Translations under genes and position numbers: made by a program
The notes under the pieces: model-generated
Told to the model about the DNA's origin: nothing
Seen by the model: the letters and a program-made list of their open reading frames with translations, nothing else
Databases searched by the model: none
Assembly: GCA_003576845.1 (NCBI GenBank)
Contig: QEVJ01000077.1
Coordinates: 1-48,948, forward strand
From: Planctomycetota bacterium
GTDB lineage: Bacteria > Planctomycetota > Planctomycetia > Pirellulales > PLA5
Length of the DNA: 48,948 bases
Direction: 5' to 3'
Shown: piece after piece, positions 34,423 to 44,422 of the stretch
How positions within the stretch are numbered: position 1 is the first letter of the stretch
How the letters are laid out: each line of letters opens with the position of its first letter

Positions 34423-36792
34423 CTATTGTCCGGCCGCTTCTGGCGTCTCGGCGTCGGGCTTGCCCGCGTTCTGGTCGGGTTGCCGCGCTTCGATCGCGAA
34501 CAGCGTGTTCTTGTTGAAGATGTAGAGCACGTTATTGGCGACGATCGGCGTGCCGAGCACGGAGCTGCCCATGTTGACCGTGGGGTTGGTCTCCTCGGTC
34601 GCGTGCTGATTGAGCCATTGCTTCTCCTTGCCGTGGGCGAAGACGTAGACGTCGCCGTCTTCGTCTCCGATGAAGACTTTGCCGTCGGCGACGAGGCACG
34701 AACCCCAGCACGCCCCGAGCATGTCGTGCGTCCAATAGACCTTGCCGGTCTTGGCATCGACGCAATGGATGATGCCGCTGAAGTCGGACGTATACAGGAT
34801 TTCGTCCTTGATGGTCACGGTGCTCAGCGAACGGTGCATCGTTTCCTGGAAGTCGTCGATTTCGCCGTCCTGATTCACGTCGTACGAAGCGTAGTGCCAG
34901 ACCATCGCCGAGTTGGGATTCGCCACCGCGACCTCGCCGTTGGCAGCGTCGATCGTCTGCAGGCGGCGGCTGTCGTCGAGCCGGCCGATTTCGATCGGCT
35001 TGCGCTCGGCCGCCGGTTTGGACATTTCGTCGCGCGTGTAAGCGAGATCGGGACTCACGTCGCCCCGCTTCGTCGGGTCGATGCACCAAAGATGGCCAAC
35101 GCCGTCGCCGTGTTCCGGGTCTTCGCCGACGGCGATGTACACGTGGCCCTTGTAAATGACCGGCGTGGCGATGATGTGGTTCCGCGTACCGAGGCCGCGG
35201 ATTTCATACAGCGCGTCCTTGGGATTGCAGTCGAACTTCCAGAGCAATTCCGGCTTGCCGTCCTTGCCTCGATCCGCGCGGAAGCTGCGGAGCCAGCCGT
35301 CGCCGTTGGGATAAATCACTTGGGGCACGCCACCGAGAACGGCCGCGGCCGGAGATGACCACTGGCCGTGCAAGATGTTCACGCCAGGCGAATTGTCGGT
35401 CCATACGACCTTGCCCGTCTCCTTTTCGAGACAGACGAGCGAAGGAGCGTTGGGAGCGGGAACGTTGTTGTGCTGGGCATCGACGCCGTTCGACGTGCTG
35501 ATGAACAGTAAATCGCCCACGATCACGCCGGAGCAACTCGCGGCGTTGTGTTGCGACGAGGCGAGTTCCTTCATCATGTCGAGCTTCCAGACGACGTCGG
35601 CCTCGTGCTTGTCGGCCGGCGTCGTTCTCCAATAGACGCTCAGCCGCGGTCCCTCGATCGCCATGCGAATCGAACGTTTGACGCCGGAAACCTCGGTGTC
35701 GATCAGCCAGGAGTTGGGCTTGTCGCCCGCCTTGATTTCGACGCCGTCGGGAAGCTGGATTTCGAGCTTCGCAAACTGCTCGACGAGCGCGTCGCCAAGC
35801 TTGTTCTCCTTGAAGGCCGAAACGAGCGGCGCGACGGCGTCCTTGGCCGGGTCTTCGCTCTTGGCGATATCGAACAGCCGCGCCCACTCGCCGATGATGG
35901 GGCCATCGTCCTCGTCGTCGTAGAAACCTTGCGTGTCGACGCAGACGACCTCGCCCCGGTTGTCGACGAACCACGCGCGGTCGCCTTCGACGATCGGCGT
36001 CGAGCAAATGCCGAGGAGTTCCCAGTCGTGGACTTTGCCGGTGGGCAACTTCTCGGAAGAGTATTGCCAGAGGAACTCGCCTTTGTCTTCGGTGAACGCG
36101 AGCATGCAGCCCAAGTCGACGTCCGCAGGATAACGCTTCAAATAGCCGTTGCCGTTGTTCGTGCCGATCAGGACACGGCCATCGGCGACGATGGGGTTGG
36201 CGTAGGTTTGCGAACCGAGTGCCGCGGCCCACTTGATGTTCTTCATCGACGCCAGGTCGCGTTTGCCGGTCTTGAAATCGACCTTACCGCCGTCCCAGAA
36301 CGTCGGAAGGTTAGTCGCCTTCGAGACGTTGTTCTTCAAGGGCGAGGTGCCCCACTGCGCGTAGTCGCTTTCGTGCTCGGCCGGCTCGGGGTCGTTGGGC
36401 GCGCTCACGGGCAGACCGGCCGGAATCTCGGCAGACTCGTCGGCGGCCTTTGATTCGACCGCCGGTTGAGGCGGCGTTTCGGCCGGAGCGGGTTCGGCGG
36501 GCTTTTCTTCAGCGGGTTTTTCCGCAGCGGGCTTTGTCTCGGCCGGTTTCTCCTCGGTGGCCGCGGCCGGCTCTGAGGACGGCTGAGCCGATGGCGGCGT
36601 TTGATCGGGTTTCGTTTCGCCGGGTGTGGGCTGCTGCGCCGCTATGGGCTTCGTCCCCTCCGGCTTGGCCGCCTCTTTCGCTGCGGTTTTTCCGGCAGGC
36701 TCCTTATTCGAGGTCGACGCGGGGCGGTTGCAACCGACGGCCAGGACGGCGAGTGCGACGAGGCACGCGCCGCAAGAAAGTACGGACTTCAT
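34423..36792 (-). CDS. PQQ-like beta-propeller lipoprotein
   Basis: A 789-residue lipoprotein. The signal peptide has a lipobox LAVGC with C21. Residues 22-130 are a flexible low-complexity linker rich in Pro, Ala, Glu, Lys. From about 150 come PQQ-like propeller repeats with the outer strand pattern G.VLIGTNNGNG and GKVYWTHDML, GDVYVFA. These repeats form an eight-blade propeller in true dehydrogenases, but the PQQ ligands cannot be shown and most planctomycete members probably do not bind PQQ. Function unknown, cell-surface or periplasmic. The second propeller gene lies 112 bases upstream. Confidence 0.88.
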   Translation of the reverse strand: MKSVLSCGACLVALAVLAVGCNRPASTSNKEPAGKTAAKEAAKPEGTKPIAAQQPTPGETKPDQTPPSAQPSSEPAAATEEKPAETKPAAEKPAEEKPAEPAPAETPPQPAVESKAADESAEIPAGLPVSAPNDPEPAEHESDYAQWGTSPLKNNVSKATNLPTFWDGGKVDFKTGKRDLASMKNIKWAAALGSQTYANPIVADGRVLIGTNNGNGYLKRYPADVDLGCMLAFTEDKGEFLWQYSSEKLPTGKVHDWELLGICSTPIVEGDRAWFVDNRGEVVCVDTQGFYDDEDDGPIIGEWARLFDIAKSEDPAKDAVAPLVSAFKENKLGDALVEQFAKLEIQLPDGVEIKAGDKPNSWLIDTEVSGVKRSIRMAIEGPRLSVYWRTTPADKHEADVVWKLDMMKELASSQHNAASCSGVIVGDLLFISTSNGVDAQHNNVPAPNAPSLVCLEKETGKVVWTDNSPGVNILHGQWSSPAAAVLGGVPQVIYPNGDGWLRSFRADRGKDGKPELLWKFDCNPKDALYEIRGLGTRNHIIATPVIYKGHVYIAVGEDPEHGDGVGHLWCIDPTKRGDVSPDLAYTRDEMSKPAAERKPIEIGRLDDSRRLQTIDAANGEVAVANPNSAMVWHYASYDVNQDGEIDDFQETMHRSLSTVTIKDEILYTSDFSGIIHCVDAKTGKVYWTHDMLGACWGSCLVADGKVFIGDEDGDVYVFAHGKEKQWLNQHATEETNPTVNMGSSVLGTPIVANNVLYIFNKNTLFAIEARQPDQNAGKPDAETPEAAGQ

Positions 36793-36904
36793 GTTGAGAT
36801 CCTGCGAAGCGGTGGGATTGTCGTAAGGCGGGATTGAATAATTCGCGGGCGACAGGCGATCGACAAGGGATTGAGTTCGTGCGGCGACTACGATTGTATG
36901 CGCG

Positions 36905-39133
36905 CTAGCCGGCGCTGTTGGGCGTTACGGTAATGTTGTCGAGGAAGATTTCCGCGTCGGTCGCGTTGCCGAAAAGACCGGGGCTGCCGGTTGCGACCGG
37001 CTGAGGATCGGTAAGCGTGACCGTCCAGTCGGCCGGTTCCTTTTCCTCGCGAGGCCACACTTTGCCGCGAACGACCGCCTTGCCGTCCTCGACGCTCGCC
37101 CGCAGCTTGATTGTATGCCAGACATTGGGCTTCCACGGAAACTTGATCGTCTCGCCGACGCGCATCTGTGCGCCCCACGTGCGAAGTTGCAATTCCTGCG
37201 ACGCGCCCCGTATGTCGAGAATGTAGCCCTGGGCGATCACGCCGATGTCGGGCATTTTGTTGTCTTTGATGTTCCCGAGCACGTCGGCCTGAATCGTGTA
37301 GTCGTGCAGGTCGGGCTGTCCGAAGAAGCACATGCTTCGTGTGCCCTTGGGGATGGTCGTCACCTTGACCATCACATCGTTGCCATCCACGGCGCGGGTA
37401 ATGTGGCGATAGCGAGCGCTGACCCAGGTGATCGGCACCTGGTGGTCCGAGAAGTCGAACTTCCACGGCAAGTTCGGCACGACGCGAACCCGTGCGAGGC
37501 CGTCCAGATCGCCGACCTTGGCATGGATGTACGTCGCCTTGTGGGCGCCTTCCGGGACGGCGGTAAACTTGCCGTCGGGCGAAATCCGGCCAGGACCGTC
37601 GAGCTTGAACGTCGCGTCGACCTTTTCGCTCTTGAGCAATTGGCCGCGGGAGTTGTAGAGCTTGACGGTAAGCTGCCGCGAATCGCCGGGACGAAGCAGC
37701 AACTCGGCCGGAACGATTTGCACGTGGGCCGGCTTGTCGTCCTCGTCGACCGGCTTCTCCTGCGGCGCGGCGGGGCGCTCCGCCAGCGCCGGCTTATGGT
37801 CCGGCGTGCCGATGCAGTACAGATGTTCCATCGAAGGCAAATAAATCCGTCCATTCGACACGATCGCCGAGCCGTGGCACTCTTCGCCCGTCGGCAGACG
37901 ACCCTGGCTGAGCACCTTGACCTGATTACCGTCGGGCTTGAGCACGTAGTACTGACCGTTGCTGGTCGCGCAGTACATCTTGCCGTCGGCGACGAGGGGC
38001 GTGGCACGCATTTCCTTTCCGAGCGCCCGCCGGCCGAGCACTTCGCCGTTCTTGGGGTCGAGCACGAACAGTTTGGCACGATCGTCGATGCAGTACAGCA
38101 AGTCGTTGAACATGACGGGCGAACTGCGTCCGACCATGTACTCGCGCAGCCGCCAGATTTCACCGGTTTTCGAGACGTCGCCGGTAAGGTCGCCCTTGAT
38201 CGCGGCAATGCCGCCGGCGGTGTTGCTGTCGAGATTCTCCTCGCTGTGTGCCGCGTAAACGGTGTCGCCGACGACGAGCGGCGAAGGGTTGATGCCGCCC
38301 ATCGTGAAGTCGTAATGCCAGATCGGCTTGCCCGTGCGCGGCTGAATCGCCCACACGGCGCCGTCGCCGCCGCCGACCACAAGAGCCGCCTGGCCGTTGA
38401 GGACAGATGTGACCGGGCCGCTGTAGTTCGTGTCGTTTGGCAGGTCGCGCGTGCCGGCGTACCATACGACTTCACCGGTTTTCTTATTGAAAGCAATGAA
38501 CCGATGGTTGGGCCGCGCTTGTTCGCCCCAGCCGATGATGATCCCGCTGACGATTACCAGGTCCTCGAAAATGATCGGCGTGTGCGTGCGGGCGCCGTAG
38601 GTCGTGAGCATCCCGAAGGTTTCGGTCGTGGGGTTCGACCAGATCGTCTTGCCGGTTTTGCCGTCGATGCACAGGAACAGGCCCGAGACGCCGTTGCAGT
38701 AGACGTTGCCCGTTTCGGGATCGCCGCAAAGGTTCGCCCAACCGACGCGCTCGCCGGGGACGTCGGACAGCGCGACGTTGAATTTGTTTTCCCATAGGAC
38801 CTCACCCGTAACGGCATCGGCACAGATGACCTTTTCGCCCTCGACCGGCGTGAGCGGATCGGCGCGGCACACGACGTACAGCTTGCCGTTCATCGCGATC
38901 GGCGTGGAGCGCGTGCCGAGCTTTTCGCTCTTCCACAACAGATTGCTGCCGGGTCCGCCTTTGGGATTCCACTTGTCGACGATCCCCGTTTCGCGCGAAA
39001 TGTTGTTTTGCTCCGGGCCGCGCCAGTTGGGCCAGTCGTATTCGCCGGCGGCAAACGCGGCGGTTGGGAAAGCGATCGCGGCAAGAGCAAGAAGGACGAC
39101 GGCGCGGAAGTCAGCTTTGGGAATCGTTCTCAT
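36905..39133 (-). CDS. Secreted PQQ-like propeller protein with C-terminal jelly-roll-like domain
   Basis: A 742-residue secreted protein. ATG 39133 gives the signal peptide ADFRAVVLLALAAIAFPTAA and has GAGGG five bases before it. After EYDWPNWRGPEQN, the usual start of these planctomycete propellers, come PQQ-like repeats to about residue 430, then a beta-sandwich (LLRPGDSRQLTVKLYN, Big-like), then a domain with DYTIQADVLGNIKDNKMPDI and WHTIKLRASVEDG, like DUF1080/LamG-type sugar-binding domains. This suggests binding of a polymer, probably a polysaccharide (inference). It is followed by the lipoprotein gene at 34423-36792. Confidence 0.88.
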   Translation of the reverse strand: MRTIPKADFRAVVLLALAAIAFPTAAFAAGEYDWPNWRGPEQNNISRETGIVDKWNPKGGPGSNLLWKSEKLGTRSTPIAMNGKLYVVCRADPLTPVEGEKVICADAVTGEVLWENKFNVALSDVPGERVGWANLCGDPETGNVYCNGVSGLFLCIDGKTGKTIWSNPTTETFGMLTTYGARTHTPIIFEDLVIVSGIIIGWGEQARPNHRFIAFNKKTGEVVWYAGTRDLPNDTNYSGPVTSVLNGQAALVVGGGDGAVWAIQPRTGKPIWHYDFTMGGINPSPLVVGDTVYAAHSEENLDSNTAGGIAAIKGDLTGDVSKTGEIWRLREYMVGRSSPVMFNDLLYCIDDRAKLFVLDPKNGEVLGRRALGKEMRATPLVADGKMYCATSNGQYYVLKPDGNQVKVLSQGRLPTGEECHGSAIVSNGRIYLPSMEHLYCIGTPDHKPALAERPAAPQEKPVDEDDKPAHVQIVPAELLLRPGDSRQLTVKLYNSRGQLLKSEKVDATFKLDGPGRISPDGKFTAVPEGAHKATYIHAKVGDLDGLARVRVVPNLPWKFDFSDHQVPITWVSARYRHITRAVDGNDVMVKVTTIPKGTRSMCFFGQPDLHDYTIQADVLGNIKDNKMPDIGVIAQGYILDIRGASQELQLRTWGAQMRVGETIKFPWKPNVWHTIKLRASVEDGKAVVRGKVWPREEKEPADWTVTLTDPQPVATGSPGLFGNATDAEIFLDNITVTPNSAG

Positions 39134-39432
39134 GGCACCCTCAGCGGATAGGCGGGAATATGGGGCGGGCTTCAGGCGGGATCGCGGCGCGAGGGCGGGC
39201 AACAACGCGGCCGCGAACACTCATTAGAATAAGGCGGTGCATCGCGCGAAGCAAGGTGTTCGATTGCCCCCCGCGGCGGTGGTTCAGTCGCCGCGCGCAC
39301 CACTGTGTCACATTTCCGCACCTGCCTTTCTATTCCCTTTTTGTTCCTAACGATCAAAGTAGGCCAGAGCCATGGTTTGGGCTAACATAATCCCGTTACG
39401 ATCCCGTTCGAAACTTCTTCGAGGGTGTCGCT
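39134..39432. other. Divergent promoter region
   Basis: 299 bases between two diverging genes for secreted proteins, with lower GC near 39330-39420. No sigma-54-like site and no palindrome seen. Confidence 0.45.
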
Positions 39433-41784
39433 GTGGTTGAGTCCGCACCTCGTTTGCGATCGTCGCTGAAAGAGTTTGCAACCTCGATAGCGCTGCTGGT
39501 CGGCGTTGTGCTCGGTTGCTCGCCCAGTGGTCGGAGCCCCGGTGAAGCGGCGGCGCTGGCTGCAACGCCTTCGAGCGCGCAGACGGATTCGGCGGCGGAG
39601 GTGCCCCAAGCAGAAGCCGGGGACATGCCCACGGCGGATCAGCCGGCCCCACAGGAGAAATCTGGCGACAAGTCTGCCGCCGCGAGCGATGAGGCGGAGC
39701 CACCGCCCGACGACGATTTCCCCTTTCCGCACCGCATCAAGTCGCCCTCGCTCGACGGCGGCGTCGCCTGGATCAATACGGCCGGGCCGATCGACATCAA
39801 GGACCTCAAGGGCAAGTTCGTCGTCCTCGATTTCTGGACGTACTGCTGCATCAACTGCATCCAGACGCTGCCGGAGTTGCACAAGCTCGAAAAGGCTTAT
39901 CCCAAGAACGTCGTCGTAATCGGCGTCCATTCGGCCAAGTTCGACACCGAGAAGGACACGAAGAATATCGAAGAGGCCGTGCTGAGGTACGAAATCGAGC
40001 ACCCCGTCATCAACGACGCGAACATGGTGTTGTTCCGCAAATTTGGCGCGACGGGCTGGCCGGCAATTCGGATCATCGACCCCGAAGGCTATTTCATCGG
40101 CGGCGAAGGCGGCGAGGTGCCGTTCGAGGCGTTCGACGCGTTCTTCAAAAAAACAATTCCCGTCTATTCCAAGCGCGGTTCGCTCGACGAAACGCCGCTC
40201 CATTTCGACCTTCTCGCCCATAAGGCCGCCAAGACGCCGCTACGGTTTCCCGGCAAAGTGCTCGCCGACGAGAAGAGCAACCGGCTGTTCATAACCGACA
40301 GCAATCACAATCGCGTCGTCGTCACGGACCTTGCCGGAAAACTGCTCGATGTGATCGGCAGCGGCGCGATCGGGCGGGCAGACGGTGACTTCGCGACGGC
40401 GACGTTCGACCATCCACAAGGACTCGCGATTCTCGGCGATACGCTCTACGTCGCCGACACCGAGAACCACCTGGTACGAAAGGTGCATTTGAAAACCAAA
40501 CGCGTCACGACGATCGCCGGCACGGGCGTCAAGGCCAGCAATCCCTGGCCCGGTATCGAAAAGATCGAACGCGGACCGGCGGGCGAGGCCGTGTTGCCGG
40601 ACCGTTGGGTCGGCAAGCCGCGCGAGACGGGACTCGCCAGTCCGTGGGCCTTGTGGGTACACGGAAGCGACTTGTACATCGCGATGGCCGGGCCGCATCA
40701 GATTTGGAAGATGCCGCTCGACGAAAGCGAGATCGGACCGTTCGCCGGCAACGGCCGTGAGGACATCGTCGATGGTCCGCTGCTTCCCCAGCGACCGTTC
40801 GCGTTGGGCTACGCGTCGTTTGCGCAGCCGAGCGGACTGGCAAGCGACGGCGAGTGGCTTTACGTCGCAGACAGTGAAGGCAGCTCGATCCGCGCCGTGC
40901 CGTTCGATACCAAGAAAGAAGTGCAAACGGTCATCGGCACGAATCATTTGTCCGAGGGCCGGCTGTTCGAGTTCGGCGACCAAGACGGCGAGGGCGAGAA
41001 CGTCAAGCTGCAACACGTGCTCGGCGTGACGCACGTCGACGGGCGGCTCTACATCGCCGATACCTACAACAACAAAATCAAAGTCGTCGATATCGAGAAG
41101 AAGTCGGCCAAAACGATCGCCGGCACGGGTAAACCGGGCAACGGCGACGACCCGGCGGAATTCGACGAGCCGGCAGGGATCAGCTACGCGGCGGGCAAGC
41201 TTTATATCGCCGACACGAATAACCATGCGATTCGCACGATCGACCTCGCGAACGGCAATCGCGTGGCGACGCTCGTCATCGATGGCTTGGCGCCACCGAC
41301 GCCACCCAAGCGGGAGCCGAAGAAACCGAGCTTCGACGGCGCGACGGTCGTGAAGATCGACGCAGCGACCGTGCGGCCTGGAAAGAATGCCGAAGGCAAA
41401 CCGGTCGTGCGGCTCGCCGTGCGGCTCAAGCTGCCCGAGGGATGGAAGGTCAACGAACTCGCGCCGACGAGTTACTACGTCGAACCCGCCTCGCCGACCG
41501 GTCTGGTCGATCGCGCGGCGCTCGGCAAGCTCGTCGCGCTCGCCAAGCCGGCGGCGGAGTTCGCGATCGAGTTGCCGCTCGCAGCCACGGCCGATGCGAA
41601 AGGCGACGATTCGGTCAAGGTGTTCGTCACGCACTATTACTGCCAGGACGGCGAGGGCGGCGTTTGCAAAATTGCCAATTTGGCGTTCGAAGTCCCTTTG
41701 AAAGTGGACCCCGCGGCGAATGACGACCACATTGCGTTATCCCGCGATTTGGATCTAAACACCAAACCCCCAGGAGCCTTCTGA
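39433..41784 (+). CDS. Thioredoxin-NHL repeat lipoprotein (NHLRC2-like)
   Basis: A 783-residue lipoprotein. The signal peptide ends in a lipobox LGC (C29), followed by an Ala/Pro/Glu-rich linker. Residues 125-260 are a thioredoxin fold with the active site WTYCCINC (C139, C142). Residues 275-640 are NHL repeats (ADEKSNRLFITDSNHNRVVV, GDTLYVADTENHLVRKV and so on) that form a propeller. The C-terminal 150 residues are a further beta domain. This order is that of the NHLRC2 family. GTG 39433 has GAGGG eight bases before it. It shares one base with the ThuA-like gene. Confidence 0.9.
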   Translation: MVESAPRLRSSLKEFATSIALLVGVVLGCSPSGRSPGEAAALAATPSSAQTDSAAEVPQAEAGDMPTADQPAPQEKSGDKSAAASDEAEPPPDDDFPFPHRIKSPSLDGGVAWINTAGPIDIKDLKGKFVVLDFWTYCCINCIQTLPELHKLEKAYPKNVVVIGVHSAKFDTEKDTKNIEEAVLRYEIEHPVINDANMVLFRKFGATGWPAIRIIDPEGYFIGGEGGEVPFEAFDAFFKKTIPVYSKRGSLDETPLHFDLLAHKAAKTPLRFPGKVLADEKSNRLFITDSNHNRVVVTDLAGKLLDVIGSGAIGRADGDFATATFDHPQGLAILGDTLYVADTENHLVRKVHLKTKRVTTIAGTGVKASNPWPGIEKIERGPAGEAVLPDRWVGKPRETGLASPWALWVHGSDLYIAMAGPHQIWKMPLDESEIGPFAGNGREDIVDGPLLPQRPFALGYASFAQPSGLASDGEWLYVADSEGSSIRAVPFDTKKEVQTVIGTNHLSEGRLFEFGDQDGEGENVKLQHVLGVTHVDGRLYIADTYNNKIKVVDIEKKSAKTIAGTGKPGNGDDPAEFDEPAGISYAAGKLYIADTNNHAIRTIDLANGNRVATLVIDGLAPPTPPKREPKKPSFDGATVVKIDAATVRPGKNAEGKPVVRLAVRLKLPEGWKVNELAPTSYYVEPASPTGLVDRAALGKLVALAKPAAEFAIELPLAATADAKGDDSVKVFVTHYYCQDGEGGVCKIANLAFEVPLKVDPAANDDHIALSRDLDLNTKPPGAF

Positions 41785-42527
41785 TGTATGCCTCGAAGCG
41801 AATGCTATTGTTGGCCGGCCTACTCGCCATTGGCCTCGGACGTTCTTCCGACGGCGCCGAGAAAGTCAAGGTGCTTATCGTCACCGGTTTCGATGTCGAT
41901 TCGCACAAATGGGAAGAGTCCGCCCGGTCGAATCAAGCGATACTCCAGAAGTCCGACCGATTCGAGGTCGCGATCAGCACGGACAAAGAGGTTTTCGCGT
42001 CGCCGAAGCTCGGCGACTACGACGTGCTGATTCTGAACTTCGGATTCTGGTCGGAGAAAGACCCGAGCGACAAAGCCAAAGCCGGTCTGCTCGATTACGT
42101 CAAGGGCGGCGGGAACGTCGTCGCTTTGCATTTCGCGTGCAGCGCGTTCCAGGATTGGAAAGAGTACGGCGAGATGCTCGGGCGCGTTTGGGTCAAGGGT
42201 GTCGGAGGCCACGGACCGTACGGCGAGTTTACCGTCAACATCAAGGCCGCCGACCATCCGGTCACGAAGGGCCTGAAGGATTTCAAGACCGAGGACGAGC
42301 TTTATGCGAAGCTGTCGGGCGACGCCGACATCCAGGTGCTGGCGACGGCCGACTCGGCCTGGAGCACAAAGACCGAGCCGATCGTGTTCGCGAAATCGTA
42401 CGGCAAGGGGCGCGTACTACAGAACGTGCTCGGACACGGAATCGACGCCAAACAGAATCCCGCGTACCAACAACTGCTTCGCCGCAGCGTCGAATGGGCG
42501 GCGACGGGAAAAGTGACGGTTGACTGA
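41784..42527 (+). CDS. ThuA-like secreted protein
   Basis: A 247-residue protein of the ThuA/trehalose-utilisation, class I glutamine amidotransferase-like fold: KVKVLIVTGFDVDSHKW, YDVLILNFGFW, GGGNVVALHFACSAF and GRVLQNVLGHGI. A hydrophobic N-terminal stretch (MLLLAGLLAIGLG) is a signal peptide. The start overlaps the previous stop (TGATG), with AGGAG before it, so both are made together. ThuA-like proteins are common in planctomycete secreted sets; the function is not known. Confidence 0.88.
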   Translation: MYASKRMLLLAGLLAIGLGRSSDGAEKVKVLIVTGFDVDSHKWEESARSNQAILQKSDRFEVAISTDKEVFASPKLGDYDVLILNFGFWSEKDPSDKAKAGLLDYVKGGGNVVALHFACSAFQDWKEYGEMLGRVWVKGVGGHGPYGEFTVNIKAADHPVTKGLKDFKTEDELYAKLSGDADIQVLATADSAWSTKTEPIVFAKSYGKGRVLQNVLGHGIDAKQNPAYQQLLRRSVEWAATGKVTVD

Positions 42528-42813
42528 GCCGTTGCTCTGCGGCGGATGAATACTCGATTTCGCTAGCGACCGCGGGGGACTAACCGATGCTGGCAAATCG
42601 AGTAGTCGACGCATATACGGACGTTCCGTACCGCGGACGGACGAGCCGGCCGGGCTACGCGCTCCGAAGGTCCGAGACTCGAGGAATAGGTGCGTCTCCG
42701 GGGCTCGGAGGCGGGCTGCGAATTCGGGTTGACCCGGATTGACGAAATCGCCCATGATGCCGCGTGCACGAGGCCCGCTCCCCTCCTTCCCCGCCCAGGA
42801 CACGGATGTTGCC

Positions 42814-44397
42814 ATGACTACCCACGCAATCTTGCTGGTTTGCTCGCTCGTCGGCCAGGGAACCGCCGCGGACCCGCCGGCGGCGAAAAAGTATGGAACC
42901 TCGCCGAGCTACGGCGCTGAAAACAAGTACGGAAGCGACAACAAATACGGAAGCGAAACGCTGCCGCGCCATAATCCGCGCGACGTGGTCGCCAGCGATG
43001 CGACGCCCGGTGTGGCGAGTGCGGTCCCGAAGCGGCCCGCGGCGAGCCTCGGCGATCGGTTCCTTCAAGATCAGGAGCAGGAACGCCGGCAGTATTCCGA
43101 CGATGCGACCGCGAGCGCCGGCGATACGGACGAGACGTCGTGGCCCAATCAGCCGCGAGCGCCCGCGCGAGTTCAGGCCGCACCGGCGCAGACGCCCGAC
43201 TCAGCGACGCGGCACAATCCGTTGACGCCGGCGAACGATGCGGCAAAGGGCGCCGCGCCCGCGACGCGCACGAACCCGGCGCGCCCGGCGCTCGAAGCTC
43301 AACCGCGAGGAGCGGCGGACGCGGCGGCCGGCGCCATCGGGCCGCGCACGCGAGCGACGATTCCGGCGGTCGAGGAAACGCTGCCGAATCCAAGTCTATC
43401 TGAGTCGCGCGGAGCGCCGAGCGATCGCGGCTTGCGGCCCTTGGACAACGAATTGCCCAAAGCGACGGCAATCGACGATCGTAGCGAGGCCGCGGCGATT
43501 CAACACGCGTCTGCCTTCTTTTCTCTGCCGATCCACGAGTCGGCGGGCGCGCCGATGACGTTGTCCGAAGCGCTGAGCAAGCGCAGTGACCGCGAAAGCC
43601 GGCTGCAAATCGCTCATGCGTACTGGAAGCTTGCGACCGCGACGGCGGCGCTGAAGATCGCCCACGACGAATCGCAGCGCGTGCCGGATATTGCAGCGGG
43701 GTCGGTCGGACAGCCGAACGAAATCGACCGGCTGTTGTTGGAATCCGAGCAGCGGGCGGCCGCGGCGCGGATTCACGAGGCGACCGTCGCCTTCGTTTCG
43801 GCTCAACACGACCTGGCGGAGGCCGTGGGCAGCGCGGCGGGCGACCCATTGCCCGTGGCTGCCGACGCGCCCTTCCTCGGTGCGTATGCCACGCGGTTCG
43901 ACGAACTGTTCACCAATCGGACCGCGCCGGTTCAACTGCGGGCGATTCACCGGACGCTGCCGGAGTTGCGGCAAGCGATCGTGCAACGTGCGAAGGCGGT
44001 GGTTGCCGCGACGGACGCGCTCGAGCGGACGACAGCCGCGTATCAACAGCGGCAGATCGGCATCGATTCATATCTGGCGGCGCTGCGCAATCTTTCCGCG
44101 CAACGTCAGGCGTGTCTCGGCGTCGCTCGGGCGTATAACGACGACATCGCCGACTACGCAATCAACGTCGCCCGCGACGGCGCCGGGGCCGCGGAACTCA
44201 CCTCGATGCTCATTCGCGTGCAGCGCCGGGACAGCGCCGCCGATACGGTCCGTCGCACGCAACCGCCGGTTGCCCGAGCCGCTGAAAACCCGCGTCGCGG
44301 CACGGCCGTCGACAGCGCCGTGACGATTCCCCGCGGCAGTTCAATCAACGCGGGCGACGTCGATTGGCGGTCGAAGGAAGCGTCGCCGCTGCGATAA
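42814..44397 (+). CDS. Secreted TolC-like helical protein, low-complexity N-terminus
   Basis: A 527-residue protein with a short signal peptide (MTTHAILLVCSLVGQGTAA). ATG 42814 gives it; the frame is open further to 42739. Residues 25-235 are low complexity: repeated YG units (KYGTSPSYGAENKYGSDNKY), then Ala/Pro/Thr/Arg-rich. Residues 250-470 are long helices rich in Ala (SDRESRLQIAHAYWKLATAT; FVSAQHDLAEAVG; YLAALRNLSAQRQACLGVAR) like the coiled-coil hairpins of TolC-family channels, but without the clear repeat of beta strands. I infer an outer-membrane or envelope factor; it may also be a diverged TolC relative. Confidence 0.65.
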   Translation: MTTHAILLVCSLVGQGTAADPPAAKKYGTSPSYGAENKYGSDNKYGSETLPRHNPRDVVASDATPGVASAVPKRPAASLGDRFLQDQEQERRQYSDDATASAGDTDETSWPNQPRAPARVQAAPAQTPDSATRHNPLTPANDAAKGAAPATRTNPARPALEAQPRGAADAAAGAIGPRTRATIPAVEETLPNPSLSESRGAPSDRGLRPLDNELPKATAIDDRSEAAAIQHASAFFSLPIHESAGAPMTLSEALSKRSDRESRLQIAHAYWKLATATAALKIAHDESQRVPDIAAGSVGQPNEIDRLLLESEQRAAAARIHEATVAFVSAQHDLAEAVGSAAGDPLPVAADAPFLGAYATRFDELFTNRTAPVQLRAIHRTLPELRQAIVQRAKAVVAATDALERTTAAYQQRQIGIDSYLAALRNLSAQRQACLGVARAYNDDIADYAINVARDGAGAAELTSMLIRVQRRDSAADTVRRTQPPVARAAENPRRGTAVDSAVTIPRGSSINAGDVDWRSKEASPLR

Positions 44398-44422
44398 ACG
44401 CCTTGCATCGCACGAGCATCGT

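Noticed and set aside
37115-38797. A 560-residue open frame on the plus strand over a PQQ-like gene
   Set aside because: The minus-strand gene has a signal peptide and repeats; this frame has none.
34423-39133. Calling the propeller proteins true PQQ-dependent alcohol dehydrogenases
   Set aside because: They show only the repeat type; the vicinal cysteines and metal ligands of quinoprotein dehydrogenases were not found.
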